A stretch of DNA of 64,000 nt from Phaseolus vulgaris (Eukaryota; Streptophyta; Magnoliopsida; Fabales; Fabaceae), in NCBI RefSeq assembly GCF_000499845.2, contig NC_023749.2:25289321-25353320 (forward strand), written 5' to 3'. Under the pieces are notes generated by a model. The model was not told the origin of the DNA. It saw nothing but the letters and a program-made list of their open reading frames with translations, and ran no database searches. A program made the position numbers and the translations under genes. Below are positions 1 to 11,250 of this stretch, piece by piece (the first letter of the stretch is position 1; every line of letters starts with the position of its first letter).

Positions 1-272
1 AAACTTCAGCGATCTACGTGGCTTCACGCGCTAATGCCCACACTGGTTACTGATTTGACACTTCACCAACCCCCGCCCATTAACTGACACATGGACTCAT
101 CGACGGTCATTACTTCGTGTCGTTTGCGCTTCTTGTAACATTCAAAACTCTAAAAATTCTCGCGCTACTCCACTGTTCCATCATCTTTCTTCTTCGAACT
201 TTCGTTACGCTCGGGCGAACGCTTTGACTCCCCAATCACTGTTCCTCTGTGCGCTCCTTCGATCATCAAAAG
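1..272 (+). promoter_or_regulatory. Leader/promoter-like region of A antisense gene
   Basis: Non-coding stretch between the 3' LTR side and the antisense gene. It contains a block (CACTGTTCCATCATC, 171-185) found at the same relative place in B, D, E1 and, as CACTGTTCCTTCATC, in G. The exon appears to end at 272, followed by a GT donor. No clear TATA box is seen. Start of transcription is inferred, not shown. Confidence 0.5.
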
Positions 273-521
273 GTAACTTTTTTGTCATTCACGCTAGCGT
301 TTACCGCATTTTAATCGGTTTTCATCATCCATTGACTGCCTGGAGCATACGTCGTGGGCTGTTTGTTCTCTGTTTTGCTTCTTCCTGCGTTTTAGGTTTT
401 TCTTTTCCTTTCTGCGACCCCCTTTGTTCATGCTGATTTCCCTTTTCGTTTTCGAATCGAATCATTCTTTTTATCGACCCTCCGCCTTCCTTTTCTCATT
501 CTTTTTTCGTCTTTCCTGCAG
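273..521 (+). other. Predicted 5'UTR intron of A antisense gene
   Basis: The donor AAAAG|GTAACT and the acceptor CCTGCAG bracket a T-rich 249-nt stretch. Introns of 222-267 nt sit at the same place in B, D, E1 and G. Confidence 0.6.
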
Positions 522-526
522 TTTCG

Positions 527-2779
527 ATCGCTCGTGCAGGGGCCACACCAACCAATCTTGCCCCCTCTCGAAACCCTCCTCCAAAATCTCGTAAACAACC
601 TTCGTCAGGAAATCCCCCCGCATCTCGTAACCCACCTAGGGATCCCGCCATCCTTTCAAACCGGGCTCAGAGGCCTGCGCCATCTCGTTCTAACCAATCG
701 CAATCAACTCCCCCACAAACCAATGCCATCGCACGCCCCATTCCTGATTACAAACTGTTGTACCCATGGGCTCCTCCAGCTTTACTGAAAGAGACTTCCT
801 TGATTAACTCTGAGGCCGATATTCTTCGCTTGAGAGATAAGACCCCCCTCACCTTTCATAAGGAGCATGACGACAAGGTTGTTATTTGTCCTTGCCTCCC
901 TGAGGAACCTGTCTGCACCGATAATGATGGCAATGACGGCCACCCTTCCTGCTTTATCTATGCAACTGTGTTCAAAAAGGTTAGGCTCAGGTTCCCTCTC
1001 ACTCGCTTTGAGAGGGAGCTCCTGACTGAACTCGATATTGCCCCCGCTCAGCTGCATCCCAACGGCTGGGCGTTTGTCAGGGCATACCAAATTGTTTGCG
1101 CGCACCTGGGTCATCCAACCTCTGTAGATGTGTTCTTATTTCTGTTTGAGGCTAAGAACCCAGGGGATCGCCTATGGGTAAGCCTCAATGGGATTGCCGG
1201 GAGATCCATCCTTTCCATCTTCCAGCAATCTTATAAGGATTGGAAGGGTAAGTTTGTTCGTGTTTGCTGTAATGATCAGGATCCTACGCTTCTCGATGGG
1301 TTCCCCTTGTACTGGGTTAACAAGGGAAAGAAGGACCCCAAGGATAACTTTCGGAAAGCTAGGAGTCCGGAGAAGATGGGGGAGCTTGATAGGGACTTAT
1401 GCAACTTCTGGAAAGAAGTTGCCTCCACCAATACCACCTTACCCACCCCCTCAATCATCAAGTTCGAATTCTATGAGGATCAACTAGACTTTTACATAGG
1501 TCTGCCCTTCTACTCTATTTGGATTTCTCTTCCCGTGTCAAGTCTGCTTTACACTTTATCGAACTTATTTATACTGCGTTCTATAGCCAAACGCCACAAA
1601 CTCGCCGCGGGTTCTCAAACCGTCCCGAATTCTGTAGCGGAAGACGTCGTTGCTCGAGGCGAGCTTCCTCCCGTGGGCTCATCTTCCCTCGTCGCCCCTC
1701 CTGCCCCTGCTAGAAAGAAACTGCCACCAAAGAGGGCCAAGAGGAAGAATCCCACAATGGTGTCGGATGAGGAGGATGACGAGAGTACTGAAGATGGACT
1801 CATCTGTAAAAGGAACAGGGCAACCGTCGCTGAGCTGCACGCAATCGAGAGTACAGGCCCAGATTACGCAGAGAATCCCCCCAGCGTCTCCACACCTTTT
1901 GAGAGTGTTGGGGATGCTCTGCCATCGAATACTTCAGCTGCTGGAGTCGTTCTGGAGCAGGCTGTGGATATTCAGTGGTCTCCCCAACCTGTAGTGGAGC
2001 CAAACGTATCGTCGCCACGCCCTGACGCTTTCCTGGTCGTCCCCACTTGTGAGGGTGGTGGTGAGAACCAACCCTCAACCCCTCTCCTAATCCCTGCTCT
2101 TCCAGCCCCTGTCGAGGAGGTCTTGAAAGCCCACGTCGTTCATCTTAACGTTATGACTACTGAGTGCGTAGAGAAGCGCCTTTACCAGATGATGGGCGAG
2201 GCTTTAAGGGACTCCTTAAACCAGTATGAATCCGAAACCGGTGCTGCGAAGGACCAAGTCCAACAACTTAAGCGTGATCTTACGATGCGGGGATTGTGGT
2301 TTTCGCGGTTAGAGAATGTTTTGAAGGACAAGTTGCGGAGCGAACGTAAAAACAGCGCTGAGCTAGACAAAAAGCTCAACGTCAAGCTCTTAGAGGTCAC
2401 CGAACTCGAGGGCAGACTCGTGCATCAGCAGGAGAAGATAGCGGACCTGGAGGAGATCCTTAAGGCTAAAAAGGCCTACGTGGATGAGCTCAAGGCCAAA
2501 TCCATTGAGAAGGAGGACCGGTTGGGCAAAAGCGAAACCGCCAAGGATCAACAAGCCAAGGAACTGAGCGAGACTGCGGCAAAGCTTACCCAGGCGCTTG
2601 AGGAGAACGGAAAGCTGAAGAAACAAGTTGAAGAACTCGACCTCAGTGCTGCAAATGTTCTGACTTCCGGGTTTGGCGCGGCCTTGGAGCAGTTTGCTTG
2701 TGCTTACCCCGACTTGGACTTTTCTCAGTTCTCGATTTGCCTTGAAGTGGTAGATGGAAAAATTGTACCTTCAGATTAA
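527..2779 (+). pseudogene. Antisense gene of element A (Transposase_28-like protein)
   Basis: Opposite strand to gag-pol. The open frame runs from the leader-intron acceptor to 2779. Order: Pro/Ser-rich N-terminus; a conserved domain from YPWAPPALLKETS through FERELLTEL, QLHPNGWAFVRA and DGFPLYW; a basic-acidic-basic stretch (KRAKRK, DEEDDE) that looks like a nuclear targeting signal; a long coiled coil; and a C-terminal VVDGKIVP motif. The position aligned with the start ATG of E1 and G reads ATC (527), so the start seems lost; the first in-frame ATG (758) lies at the edge of the domain. The internal intron seen in B, D and G is here a short open stretch (about 1500-1586, 87 nt), so it reads through. 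Function of this family is unknown; the family is a known passenger of Tat elements. Confidence 0.75.
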
Positions 2780-3186
2780 CATTTCCCTTTGCCGCTTTGT
2801 TTTGAAACATTCTGAAAGACCTATATTCAACCCCTGTTTATGTGCCACAAAACTGTTTGTAATAACTCCCTTTTTATTCGAACCGCTTTAACATATGCAC
2901 ATGGTTTCTCTTTTATCTGTTGTGCGATCACTTGATAACTTGGTGGGCTTTCACTTAACCCAATTAACTTAGCGCAAACTAATGCTTAATTTTTGAGCAG
3001 TAGGCGGGAGTCATTTTTAGTATCTGAAATCTCGCTTGCCTGATCTGCCAAGTGACATGTGTATTTCTAAGTCATCGCCTAAAACTAGGCTGGCCTGATT
3101 ATGCACTGAGGACTTTCGAACTTGCCTCAATTTGCTTAAGCAAAGAGGCCTTGTATTCTGTTCTTGTCTGAACTCACACTGAGGTG
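2780..3186. other. Non-coding spacer of element A
   Basis: Transcribed spacer between the antisense gene and the repeat array. It is T-rich just after the stop and may hold the 3' end of the antisense transcript. I see no gene or clear repeat. Confidence 0.5.
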
Positions 3187-3872
3187 AGAAGGACTTTATC
3201 TGGCCTGAACTCGCTCGACGGCAAGAAGGACTTTATTTGGCCTGAACTCGCTCGACGGCGAGAAGGACTTTATCTGGCCTAAACTCGCTCGACGACGAGA
3301 AGGACTTTATCTTGCCTGAACTCGCTCGACGGCGAGAAGGACTTTATCTTGCCTGAACTCGCTCGACGGCGAGAAGGACTTTATCTTGCCTGTACTCGCT
3401 CGACGGCGAGAAGGACTTTATCTCGCCCGAACTCGCTCGACGGCGAGAAGGACTTTATCTTGCCTGAACTCGCTCGACGGCGAGAAGGACTTTATCTTGC
3501 CTGAACTCGCTCGACGGCGAGAAGGACTTTATCTGGCCTAAACTCGCTCGACGGCAAGAAGGACTTTATCTTGCCTGAACTCGCTCGACGGCGAGAAGGA
3601 CTTTATCTTGCCTGAACTCGCTCGACGGCGAGAAGGACTTTATCTGGCCTAAACTCGCTCGACGGCGAGAAGGACTTTATCTTGCCTGAACTCGCTCGAC
3701 GGCGAGAAGGACTTTATCTTGCCTGTACTCGCTCGACGGCGAGAAGGACTTTATCTTGCCTGAACTCGCTCGACGGCGAGAAGGACTTTTTCTTGCCTGA
3801 ACTCGCTCGACGGCAAGAAGGACTTTATCTTGCCTGAACTCGCTCGACGACGAGAAGGACTTTATCTGGCCT
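3187..3872. repeat. 37-bp tandem hairpin array in element A
   Basis: About 18 head-to-tail copies of a unit near 37 bp. Each has an inverted repeat CTCGC-TCGACG-GCGAG followed by AAGGACTTTAT. Single-base variants (CGACGAC, GGCAAG, TGTACTC) are scattered among copies. It lies between the antisense gene and the pol end, the hypervariable spacer of Tat elements known to generate satellites. Copies are contiguous with no unique spacers. Confidence 0.92.
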
Positions 3873-3959
3873 GAGGAGGGGGCGTCCCGAAGGAATCCCT
3901 TAACCCCTGCTCAAGGACTAGACGCCCGGGTTTGAACTCATACTGGACATACCTGTCAT

Positions 3960-4285
3960 CTTGTTCTGAACTCTCGCCAATACTCGTTCTTGGCGAGTAG
4001 GACTTCTTAATGTGTTCTCGCCTATACTCGCTCTAGGCGAGTAGGACTTTTTATTCTGTTCTCGCCTATACTCGTTCTAGGATAGTAGGACTTAAAACTT
4101 AACTTTCACCTCCGATTGCCGGGTGGTGACAAGGATTTAAAAACTTTATACTTGTGCTTCCGATCGTCAGGTGGCGACGAGGACTTAAAAACTTTATACC
4201 TTTGCCTCTGATCGCCATGTGGCGATGAGGTCTTAAGATCTTTATACTAGTGCCTCTGATCACCGCTCGGCGATGAGGACTTAAA
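3960..4285. repeat. Second hairpin-repeat block in element A
   Basis: Looser repeats with the same design and different stems: three copies with GCGAGTAGGACTT-type or related tails (3970-4095), then four units near 45-65 bp of the type GATCGCC-loop-GGCGATGAGGACTTAA (4100-4285), including a variant with a G-T pair in the stem (4258-4275). 4286-4416 is AT-rich and featureless. Confidence 0.7.
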
Positions 4286-4416
4286 AAACTTTATACTGAA
4301 TGCATGCGATCTAAATCTGCCCTAAATTACACAAGGACGACAAAGTGTTTTCTTTGAAAACTTAAAATGACAATCATGCAAACTCAATAACAGGGAAACT
4401 TGATAGACTCGAACTT

Positions 4417-4470
4417 TCTTTATTGGGTGGCCTCATTAAAAAACCCTCCTTAGGGAAAAAGAGCGCCACC
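4417..4470 (-). other. Conserved post-pol block, element A
   Basis: A block of about 54 nt, 53 nt past the pol stop, is nearly identical in A, B, D and G. In element sense it reads CTTTTTCCCTAAGGAGGG, then a T-rich run, GAGGCCACCCAATAAAG. It holds an AATAAA-like signal and the GGTTTTTAAYGAGGC core seen near the 3' ends of many plant LTR elements. Confidence 0.75.
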
Positions 4471-4522
4471 TTGAAAAACTGTTTTCACTTAACTGTTCAA
4501 GTTAACTGCTACTTACAATGCT

Positions 4523-5600
4523 TTAACTGTAATAAAACTTGAGATGGGTAGCGTTCCAAGTGCGAGGAATCGCCCCTCCTTCCAGCGTTTCCAAACGGTA
4601 GGCGCCATTCCAGAGTGCTTCAGTTATTCTAAACGGTCCTGTCCATTTGGGTGACAATTTCTTCTGCATCTCGTACAGGTGGGCCTTCCTCATCACCAGG
4701 TCGCCATCTCTGAATTGCCTTGGCCTCGCCCTAGAATTGTACTTGCGCTCAACTCTTCTCTTTATTGCTTCAGCCTTCACCCTTGCTTCCTCCCTGACCT
4801 CATCCAACAAATCTAAGTTCATTCTCCTTTCTGCATTCAAGTCTTCCGCCACGAAGTTCTGGAATCTCGGCGAGCTTTCCTGGATCTCAACTGGGATCAT
4901 CGCACCCGTACACCAAACTAAACGGGGTTTCATGGGTTCCTGATTGCTCAGTGGTATGATATGCCCATATTATACGGGGAACTTCCTCAGCCCAAGATCC
5001 TTTGGCCTTCTCAAATCTCCTCTTCAAACCTCTCAGTAAGACCCGATTAGCTGACTCCACCTGCCCATTCGTTTGTGGGTGCTCCACAGAAGCGAACACC
5101 TGTTGTATTCCAATATCCTCGCACAGCTTCTTCAACAGGTGACTTGCGAACTGAGTCCCGTTATCTGATACCAAACGCTTTGGCACACCGAAACGACACA
5201 CAATATTCTTTCATACGAAATTCTGAATCTTGTGCGCGGTGATCTGGGCTACTGGCTCTGCTTCAATCCACTTCGTGAAGTATTCGATTGCCACAACCAA
5301 ATACTTCATCTGCCTAATCGCCAACGGGAAGGGTCCCAGAATGTCGATTCCCCATGTGTGGAAAGGCCAGGGGCTGTAGATTGACTTTAGCTCTTCCGGG
5401 GGCGCCTTGTGCCAATCGGCGTGCTGCTGGCACTGCTTGCAACGCTGGGCAAATCTCTTGCAGTCTTCCCTCATTGTCGGCCAATAATAACCTGCACGGA
5501 TAGTTCTCGTCGCCAAGGCTCGACCTCTGATGTGACTCCCACAAATCCCTTCATGGAGCTCGGCCATAATTCTCGTGCACTTCTCTCCATGCACACACTA
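4523..5600 (-). pseudogene. Integrase of element A (broken)
   Basis: Three frames together give a Ty3-type integrase: N-terminal zinc-binding region (HEGICGSH, CKQC), catalytic core (WGIDILGPFP, then VSDNGTQF, then QTNGQVES for the D, D, E residues), and a C-terminal region ending RTWNATHLKFYYS with no chromodomain. Breaks: a TGG-to-TGA stop at about 5211 and a frameshift near 4905, plus a frameshift near 5590 at the junction with the RNaseH region. It would insert cDNA in the nucleus if intact. Confidence 0.85.
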
Positions 5601-6903
5601 CTAAAAGGGGGTGTGTGAACCCAAACCTGTACAACTCGCCATCGATGAGGGTGAACTTGCTGGAGTTCTTTTTTACCTTCCTAGCTTCCGTCGGGTCCAT
5701 TGGGAGTACGCCATCTGCTATGTAGCGCTGGTAAGGCGTTATCCATGTGTCTAGCTCGTGGACAGCGCAAACTTGTGTCATCTTTGTCTCTCCCACTGGA
5801 TGCGCTCTAACCCTTGATGTCCTCAAGGTCTCCTGAGTTAAAGACTTATGACCCCTCGCCATCCCTTCCATTGACTTGCAAACTTGGAGAACTTGGTGGT
5901 CCGTCACGAACGATCGAGGTGTCTTCAGGGTTTCTTGTATGACAGTCCTCTGCCTGCCCCCCTTGCCCGAACTGGCGAGCTTGGCTAGCAAGTCAGCTCG
6001 GGCGTTCTGCTCTCTTGGCACATGCACTACTTCGAACAAAACAAAAGACCTCCTCAACTCCTGCACATACTCCAGATAACCTGCCATCTGTGGATCCTTA
6101 GCCTGGAACTCGCCAGTTACTTGGCCCGTGATCAACAATGAATCGCTCTTGGCCATCAGCACCCTTGCTCCCATTTCCTTTGCCAACAAGATACCAGCGA
6201 TCAAAGCCTCATATTCCGCTTGATTATTGCTGGCTTTAAAGGCAAACCTTAGGGACCGCTCTATCAACACGCCGTTGGGTCCTTCCAGAATAATCCCGGC
6301 CCCACTACCCAACTGGTTAGAGGACCCATCCACCGAGAGCACCCAACGAAAACCATCTCCGGCGTTCTGCACTGTTTCAGAAGATAGCTCGACCACGAAG
6401 TCAGCGAAGATTTGCCCCTTGATCGGTCCCCGGGGCTCATACTTGATGTCGAACTCCGACAACTCTACCGCCCATTTGACCATTCTCCCAGCCACATCTG
6501 GTTTCTTCAGAACCTTCTGGATAGGTAAGTCGGTCATCACCAACACTGTAAAACTCTGGAAGTAATGGTGCAACCTCCTTGCCGAAAACACCACTGCCAG
6601 CGCTGCTTTCTCCAAAGCCTGATATCTCACTTCTGGGCCCTGCAACACCTTGCTAACAAAATAAACGGGTTTCTGAACTTGATCTTGATCCTGGACGAGC
6701 ACCGCACTCAGTGCCTTCTCGGTTACGGCGAAGTATAACCTGAGGGGCGCTCCCATTTGAGGTTTGCACAGAACCGGCGGGCTCGCCAAGTACTCCTTGA
6801 GCTTCACGAAAGCCTCTTCACACTCCTTCGTCCAGACAAACCTATTATTCCTTTTCAAGCACTGGAAATACGGGTGGCCCCTATCTCCACTAGCAGACAC
6901 AAA
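5560..6903 (-). pseudogene. RNaseH plus second RNaseH of element A
   Basis: Continues from RT after a stop at about 6904 (CGA to TGA). The first part is the usual Ty3 RNaseH tether region (EALSAVLVQDQ, YQALEKAALAVVF, MTDLP). The second is an extra RNaseH domain with SVDGSSN, NQAEYEALI, AKSDS and REQNARADLLAKLAS, the catalytic D-E-D-D pattern. Such double RNaseH organisation is known for the Tat lineage. The frame is lost just before the integrase zinc region. Confidence 0.85.
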
Positions 6904-8058
6904 TCACGACAGGGCGGCCATCCGACCTGTAAGCTGCTGCACCTCCTTAACAGTAGCAGGGCTCCTCATCGCCAAGATGGTCGCACACTTGTCAGGATTT
7001 GCTTCGACCCCTCTTTCTGTCAAGAGAAAACCTAAGAACTTTACTGCTTCCACGCCGAAAATGCACTTCTCAGGGTTCAGCTTCAGTTTATATTTGGCTA
7101 TCGTAACGAACAGCTCCTCCAAATCAGCAATATGCTGGTTTTTTTCCAGGGATGTTACGACCATATCATCAGCGTAAGCTTGCACGTTCCTCCCAAGCAT
7201 AGGTGCAAGCACTTTATCCATCAGCCTCTGGTACGTGGCCCCCGCATTCTTCAGCCCAAAAGGCATCACCTTGTAGCAATAGCACGACTTCTCCGTCATG
7301 AAGGCAGTTTTTTCTTCATCCATGGGGTGCATCTTAATTTGGTTGTACCCCGAGAATGCGTCTAAGAAACTTAACAACTTACACCCTGCTGCATTGTCCA
7401 CCAGGGCGTCTATACTTGGCAAAGGACAAGAATCCTTTGGACAGGCTTTGTTCAGATCTGTGAAATCGACACACATTCGCCATTTCCCATTGCTCTTCTT
7501 TACCAATACAACATTGGCGAGCCATTCCGGATACTGTATCTCCTTGATGTGGCCTGCCTCGAGGAGTTTCTGTGTTTCATCTCTGATCGCCTGTCTCCTT
7601 TCTTCATTGAATTTCCTTCTTCTTTGTCGGACTGGCTTGACTTGAGGGTCTATTGCTAAACGATGACACAAGAAATCGGGGTCAATTCCCGGCATATCCG
7701 AGGCAGACCACGCGAATGCGTCCAGATGCCTGCCTATCACCTTGGCGATCTGCTCCTGCGTCTCGCCATCTAACGTCTTTCCCAACTTAAAAGTTTTGCC
7801 GCCGATCTCCCTTTCGAGCCAATCCCCAACTAGCCGAGGCCTCTTCTCGCTAGCGAGCAATGCTCTCACAATGCTTGACTCCCTAGCGGCTTCCGGGCAG
7901 TTTTCCTCCTCCTCTACTCGAGCGTCGCTCTCAGACCTCGCCTCGACATCCTCCATGGTCACGTCGCCCTTGGTGGCTGCTTCTAACGCCACATCCATAA
8001 CTACGTTGCCCTCGTCGATTTTTACGCTCAGTCCCCGCACCAGGAGGTGGTGTTGTGG
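6904..8058 (-). pseudogene. Reverse transcriptase of element A
   Basis: Open frame of 378 codons covers the PR-RT linker and RT: KWRMCVDFTDLNKACPKD, LSFLDAFSGYNQI, VMPFGLKNAGATYQRLMD and the active-site box YADD (usually YVDD in B, D and G). It ends in a TGA at the start of the thumb/connection. The A in YADD still leaves both aspartates in place. Frame breaks separate it from protease upstream. Confidence 0.88.
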
Positions 8059-8623
8059 TCACATGGCACACTGATCGCCTGTTCTTGAGGCTGTTTTCGT
8101 AGCATTTCTTCGCCTCCTCTTCGCCAGATCGATGGTGACGATCACCCCTTCCATTGAAGGTAATTTGACCTTCATGTGCCTCGTGGAGGGTACAGCTCCT
8201 ATCCTATTGAGTGTTGGCCTTCCCAATAGGATATTATATGCTGAGGGGGCGTTCACAACAAGGTATTTGATTTTCTCCGTGCGCGAAGCAGCCCCATCTG
8301 TGAACGTTGTTCTTAACTCAATGTATCCCCTGACTTCGACTTGATCACCCGCAAAACCGTATAAGCAGCCCCCATATGGCCTCAGCTGGTCTGTAGATAA
8401 CTGTAGCCTTTCGAAGGTCGGCCAGAACATCACATCTGTCGAGCTTCCTTGATTGACCAAGACCCGATGAACCGTCCTCCCTGTCGTGACGAGCGAGATC
8501 ACAATGGGATCGTTGTCGTGCGGCACAACATCCCTGAGGTCTTCCTTAGTGAACGTGATCTCCACATCGGGCGAATGGTCCTCAAAAACTTCCACTGACA
8601 TCACAGTCCTCGCATACCTTTTA
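8059..8623 (-). pseudogene. Aspartic protease of element A, active-site D lost
   Basis: Retropepsin-like domain: the active-site motif reads VNQGSS where B and G read VDQGSS, so the catalytic aspartate is replaced by asparagine. The flap region (GFAGDQVEVRGYIELRT) and the SAYNILLGRPTLN motif remain. The frame is closed after RRRRNATKTAS by a shift before RT. Confidence 0.85.
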
Positions 8624-9861
8624 CGCTATGACGCAGTACACCCGCCACCCGAGAATCCACCAGCTATGGTGTGGATTTCACCTGATGATCGTCCCGCCTG
8701 CTTCTCCATCAAGTAATCCTTCAGGAAACCATTCTTCACGAGCTCATCCAACTGATAGCCAAGTGCCAAACAGTTGTTAATATGGTGCCCGAATGCTTCG
8801 TGGAATTCACACCATGACTCCTTGCGAGGTCCCAGCACCCTGTCAGCTTTGATCGGTGGCCTCAACCTGTCGGCTATGCTGGGTACCGCAATCAGATCTT
8901 TGAGTTCCATCACAAAGTTGTGCCTCGGGGGCTTGCTTGCTTCTCTTCCTTCCTCTACTTGACCCTTAGGTTGGGTCCTCTGTGGCTCGTAAGCGCGCTT
9001 CCTGTCAAAGTGTTTTCTCTCCGTGACGGCTTGGTGAACCCGAACGGGTTGCGTGCGTATCTGTGCCTTAGGACGCGCTGGCGCAGTGGTCGCGCATTTC
9101 TCGTATGTTTCACCTTCCGAGGCAATATGCTCTACCGCCTGTCGCCTTATCTCGGCGAAGGTTTTGGGGCGACTGCGATTAAGCGTTTTACTGAAAGATC
9201 CGGGACGCACCCCCTCCTGAACGCGTACACAATCATGGGTTCCTCCTTGGTGCCTACTTTCACTACCTGTGCCCCAAAGCGACTTATGTATTCTTTTAGG
9301 GTTTCGCCTTGGAATTGCTTGACGTCGAAAAGATCGTACGAGACTGGGGCGGGAGTTCTGTTGGTCAGATACTGTTCTCTAAATAGCTGTGAAAGTTGGG
9401 CGAAGGACGTGATGTGGCCCTCTGGGAGGCTGATGAACCAATCCCTGTTAAGGTGCTCATAAAAAGCTTGCACCTAACGGCGTCTGAACCGCCTACCAGC
9501 AACATCTGTGTGTGGAATGCCGTGAGGTGTGCTTCAGGATCCTCCATTCCCGTGAAGGTCGCTTTGGGTCCCGTTAACGTATTAGGAATTGCTGTCTCCA
9601 AGATTGCCTATGCAAATGGCGTTGTGAATTCCCTGGGTGGGGATGTAGCCTCCGGCTCGTCTCTGCCACACCATCTATGGCGTAACTCCTCGTTGGTGCG
9701 GTGGAGTTCCTCTCTTCTTGCTTGAGAGGCTGTCAGGTCCGCCTGCATCGCTCCTGTTCTACTTTCGAGGCTGCCACTGCGTCTTGCAGCCCGTGCACCA
9801 TACCCATGAGTTGTTGTAGGGTCATCTCTTCACTCCTAGCGCGTGCTGGTCGGGTGGTCAT
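8624..9861 (-). pseudogene. Gag of element A (multiply frameshifted)
   Basis: Starts at ATG 9861 (TLQQLMGMVHGLQDAV), then a short coiled coil, the retrotransposon gag domain (FTGMEDPEAHLTAFHTQM, WFISLPEGHITSF, VSYDLFDVKQ) and a zinc-knuckle-like C-x2-H-x4-H-x4-C (CEFHEAFGHHINNC). Frameshifts near 9745, 9450 and 9170, a stop in the region of 9610, and a CAG-to-TAG stop at 8624-8626 break it. Confidence 0.82.
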
Positions 9862-9944
9862 GGCTCTCTGGGGATCCTCTCGACTTATCTGAGTGTTGGA
9901 AACTGGAACTGAAAGCTTGTGTGGTGGAACCGATGTTTATATCA

Positions 9945-9962
9945 GCCCCACGGTGGGCGCCA
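9945..9962 (-). other. Primer binding site, element A
   Basis: On the minus strand TGGCGCCCACCGTGGGGC, complementary to the 3' end of plant tRNA-Lys(CUU) including CCA. It lies one base from the LTR end, fixing element polarity. Confidence 0.9.
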
Positions 9963-9963
9963 G

Positions 9964-10883
9964 ATGTTCCGGCCGGTTGACCTGGGTCGTCTTTATGCGC
10001 GGCTTCTAATCACGAGCTAGAGCACCTTTGTTCTATCTTGTATATGAGTACCTGAAAAAGAAGAACAAATGGGCGCCCTCGCGGCCGTTTGCACTCCGAC
10101 GCTCAAGTCAGTTAGCGAGAAACACCAAAGTAACTAGAAACTGTATAATAATCTCAATGACTGAAACTATGTGGCTAAAACTGTGTTGCCCTAATTGCCT
10201 TGTGCTCACAACTGGGTGCGCCGTCAAGAACAACTAGGGATTACTGTTCTGAGTAACTTTATGAGAACTAGGTTAAAACTCATGTAACTGTGAAAGCGTA
10301 CCTTATTAGGGCTTCGTCGTGCCCTTTATATAGGTGGAAACTAGGGTTTACCTTTGTACTGCAGCTATTATCTAGGGTTCCTTTGAGAAGGCCCTTGCGC
10401 CGCTACTCTTGGGATCTGAGCGTATCTGGCACATGGACTTCCCTTATCTAGAGTGCAATGAATAACCTTGTGGCCGCTTTGGTTCTAACTTGGGCGCCGT
10501 ATCTCTCATGCCATCATACTATGTAGGTGCCCTAATTAATCACGTGTCATGCATGCAGCCTTCCTTGGAGATCTTTAATGAGAATGTGGGCATTGTCACG
10601 TGCCCCTTTGACTTGATCGTTTATTCTGTGCGGAGGGTCCCACAGCGCCGCCACCCAACTTAGGGTTATTCTATCGTGTGGGCCCTCTTCTCTGTGAAAT
10701 GCTTCTGTCACGCGAGTTGACTCTTCGGGCGATGTCTTACTGAGGCGATGTCCGCTTAGGCGATGTCTGTTTAGGCGACGTACACTGCAAAACGCCGCTT
10801 CTACATGCGGCGACTATGTTGACTTCTTGACCACCTACCCTTCCCTTGTCCACGTCATCATACCCGATGACCCAGTCGATACA
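9964..10883 (-). repeat. 5' LTR of element A
   Basis: 920 bp, TG at 9964 and CA at 10883. The minus strand has a TATATAAAGG box near 10325-10335, the shared U5 block (10071-10110) and a TTTTTCAG|GTACTC site (about 10048-10070). Its partner is outside the window, so age cannot be estimated. Confidence 0.85.
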
Positions 10884-11250
10884 ATGTCCATGAGATATTG
10901 ATGCCACCATTGCATGGCATAGTCTAAAAATTCTAAAGAAGCTAATCTAACCCTATGCTCATCTCTAACCCCATTTACATAAAAAATTTGCTCAACCTTA
11001 GCCTCCCATCCTAAGTACACATTAGGATCACTTTCACCACTAAAACTAGGAAGTTTTACATTGGGAGAATAAGGGTCAGCCACATGTTGGCGCCTCTCTT
11101 CATGGTGATGGTGCCTTGGTCGTGCATTGTCTTCATAATATCCATGAGAGGAATGAGAATGCCTTGAAGAATGCCGAAGAGGAGGATGATGTCTTCTCTC
11201 CCGGTTTTGATGGACTTCCTCACGGCTTAACTCCAAGCTTTGGAGCCTTG
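10884..11250 (-). pseudogene. Gypsy gag fragment, target of element A
   Basis: Minus-strand frame reading RLQSLELSREEVHQ, a His-rich linker, VKLPSFSGESDPNVYLGWE, QIFYVNGVRDEHRVRLASLEF and YAMQWWHQYL. This is the core of a chromovirus- or Del-like gag and differs from Tat gag. It is cut by the LTR of element A on one side and by another LTR at 11251 on the other, so only about 120 codons remain. Confidence 0.7.

Larger units (their letters stand above)
1..10883 (-). mobile_element. Element A: decayed Tat-type Ty3/gypsy retrotransposon
   Basis: Minus-strand element read from its 5' LTR (9964-10883) through the primer site, gag, protease, RT, RNaseH and integrase, to the antisense gene at 527-2779. 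The window opens inside the short leader that follows the polypurine tract in related elements, so the 3' LTR is off the left edge. The right LTR border is followed by a gypsy gag fragment, which is the insertion target; the target duplication (expected ATGTC, 10884-10888) cannot be confirmed. Gag-pol carries several frameshifts and stops, so it cannot be autonomous now. Lineage is inferred from the double RNaseH, antisense gene and primer type. Confidence 0.88.

Noticed and set aside
3187..3872. CRISPR-like array of palindromic direct repeats
   Set aside because: Units are contiguous without unique spacers, there is no cas gene, and the setting is a plant retrotransposon.
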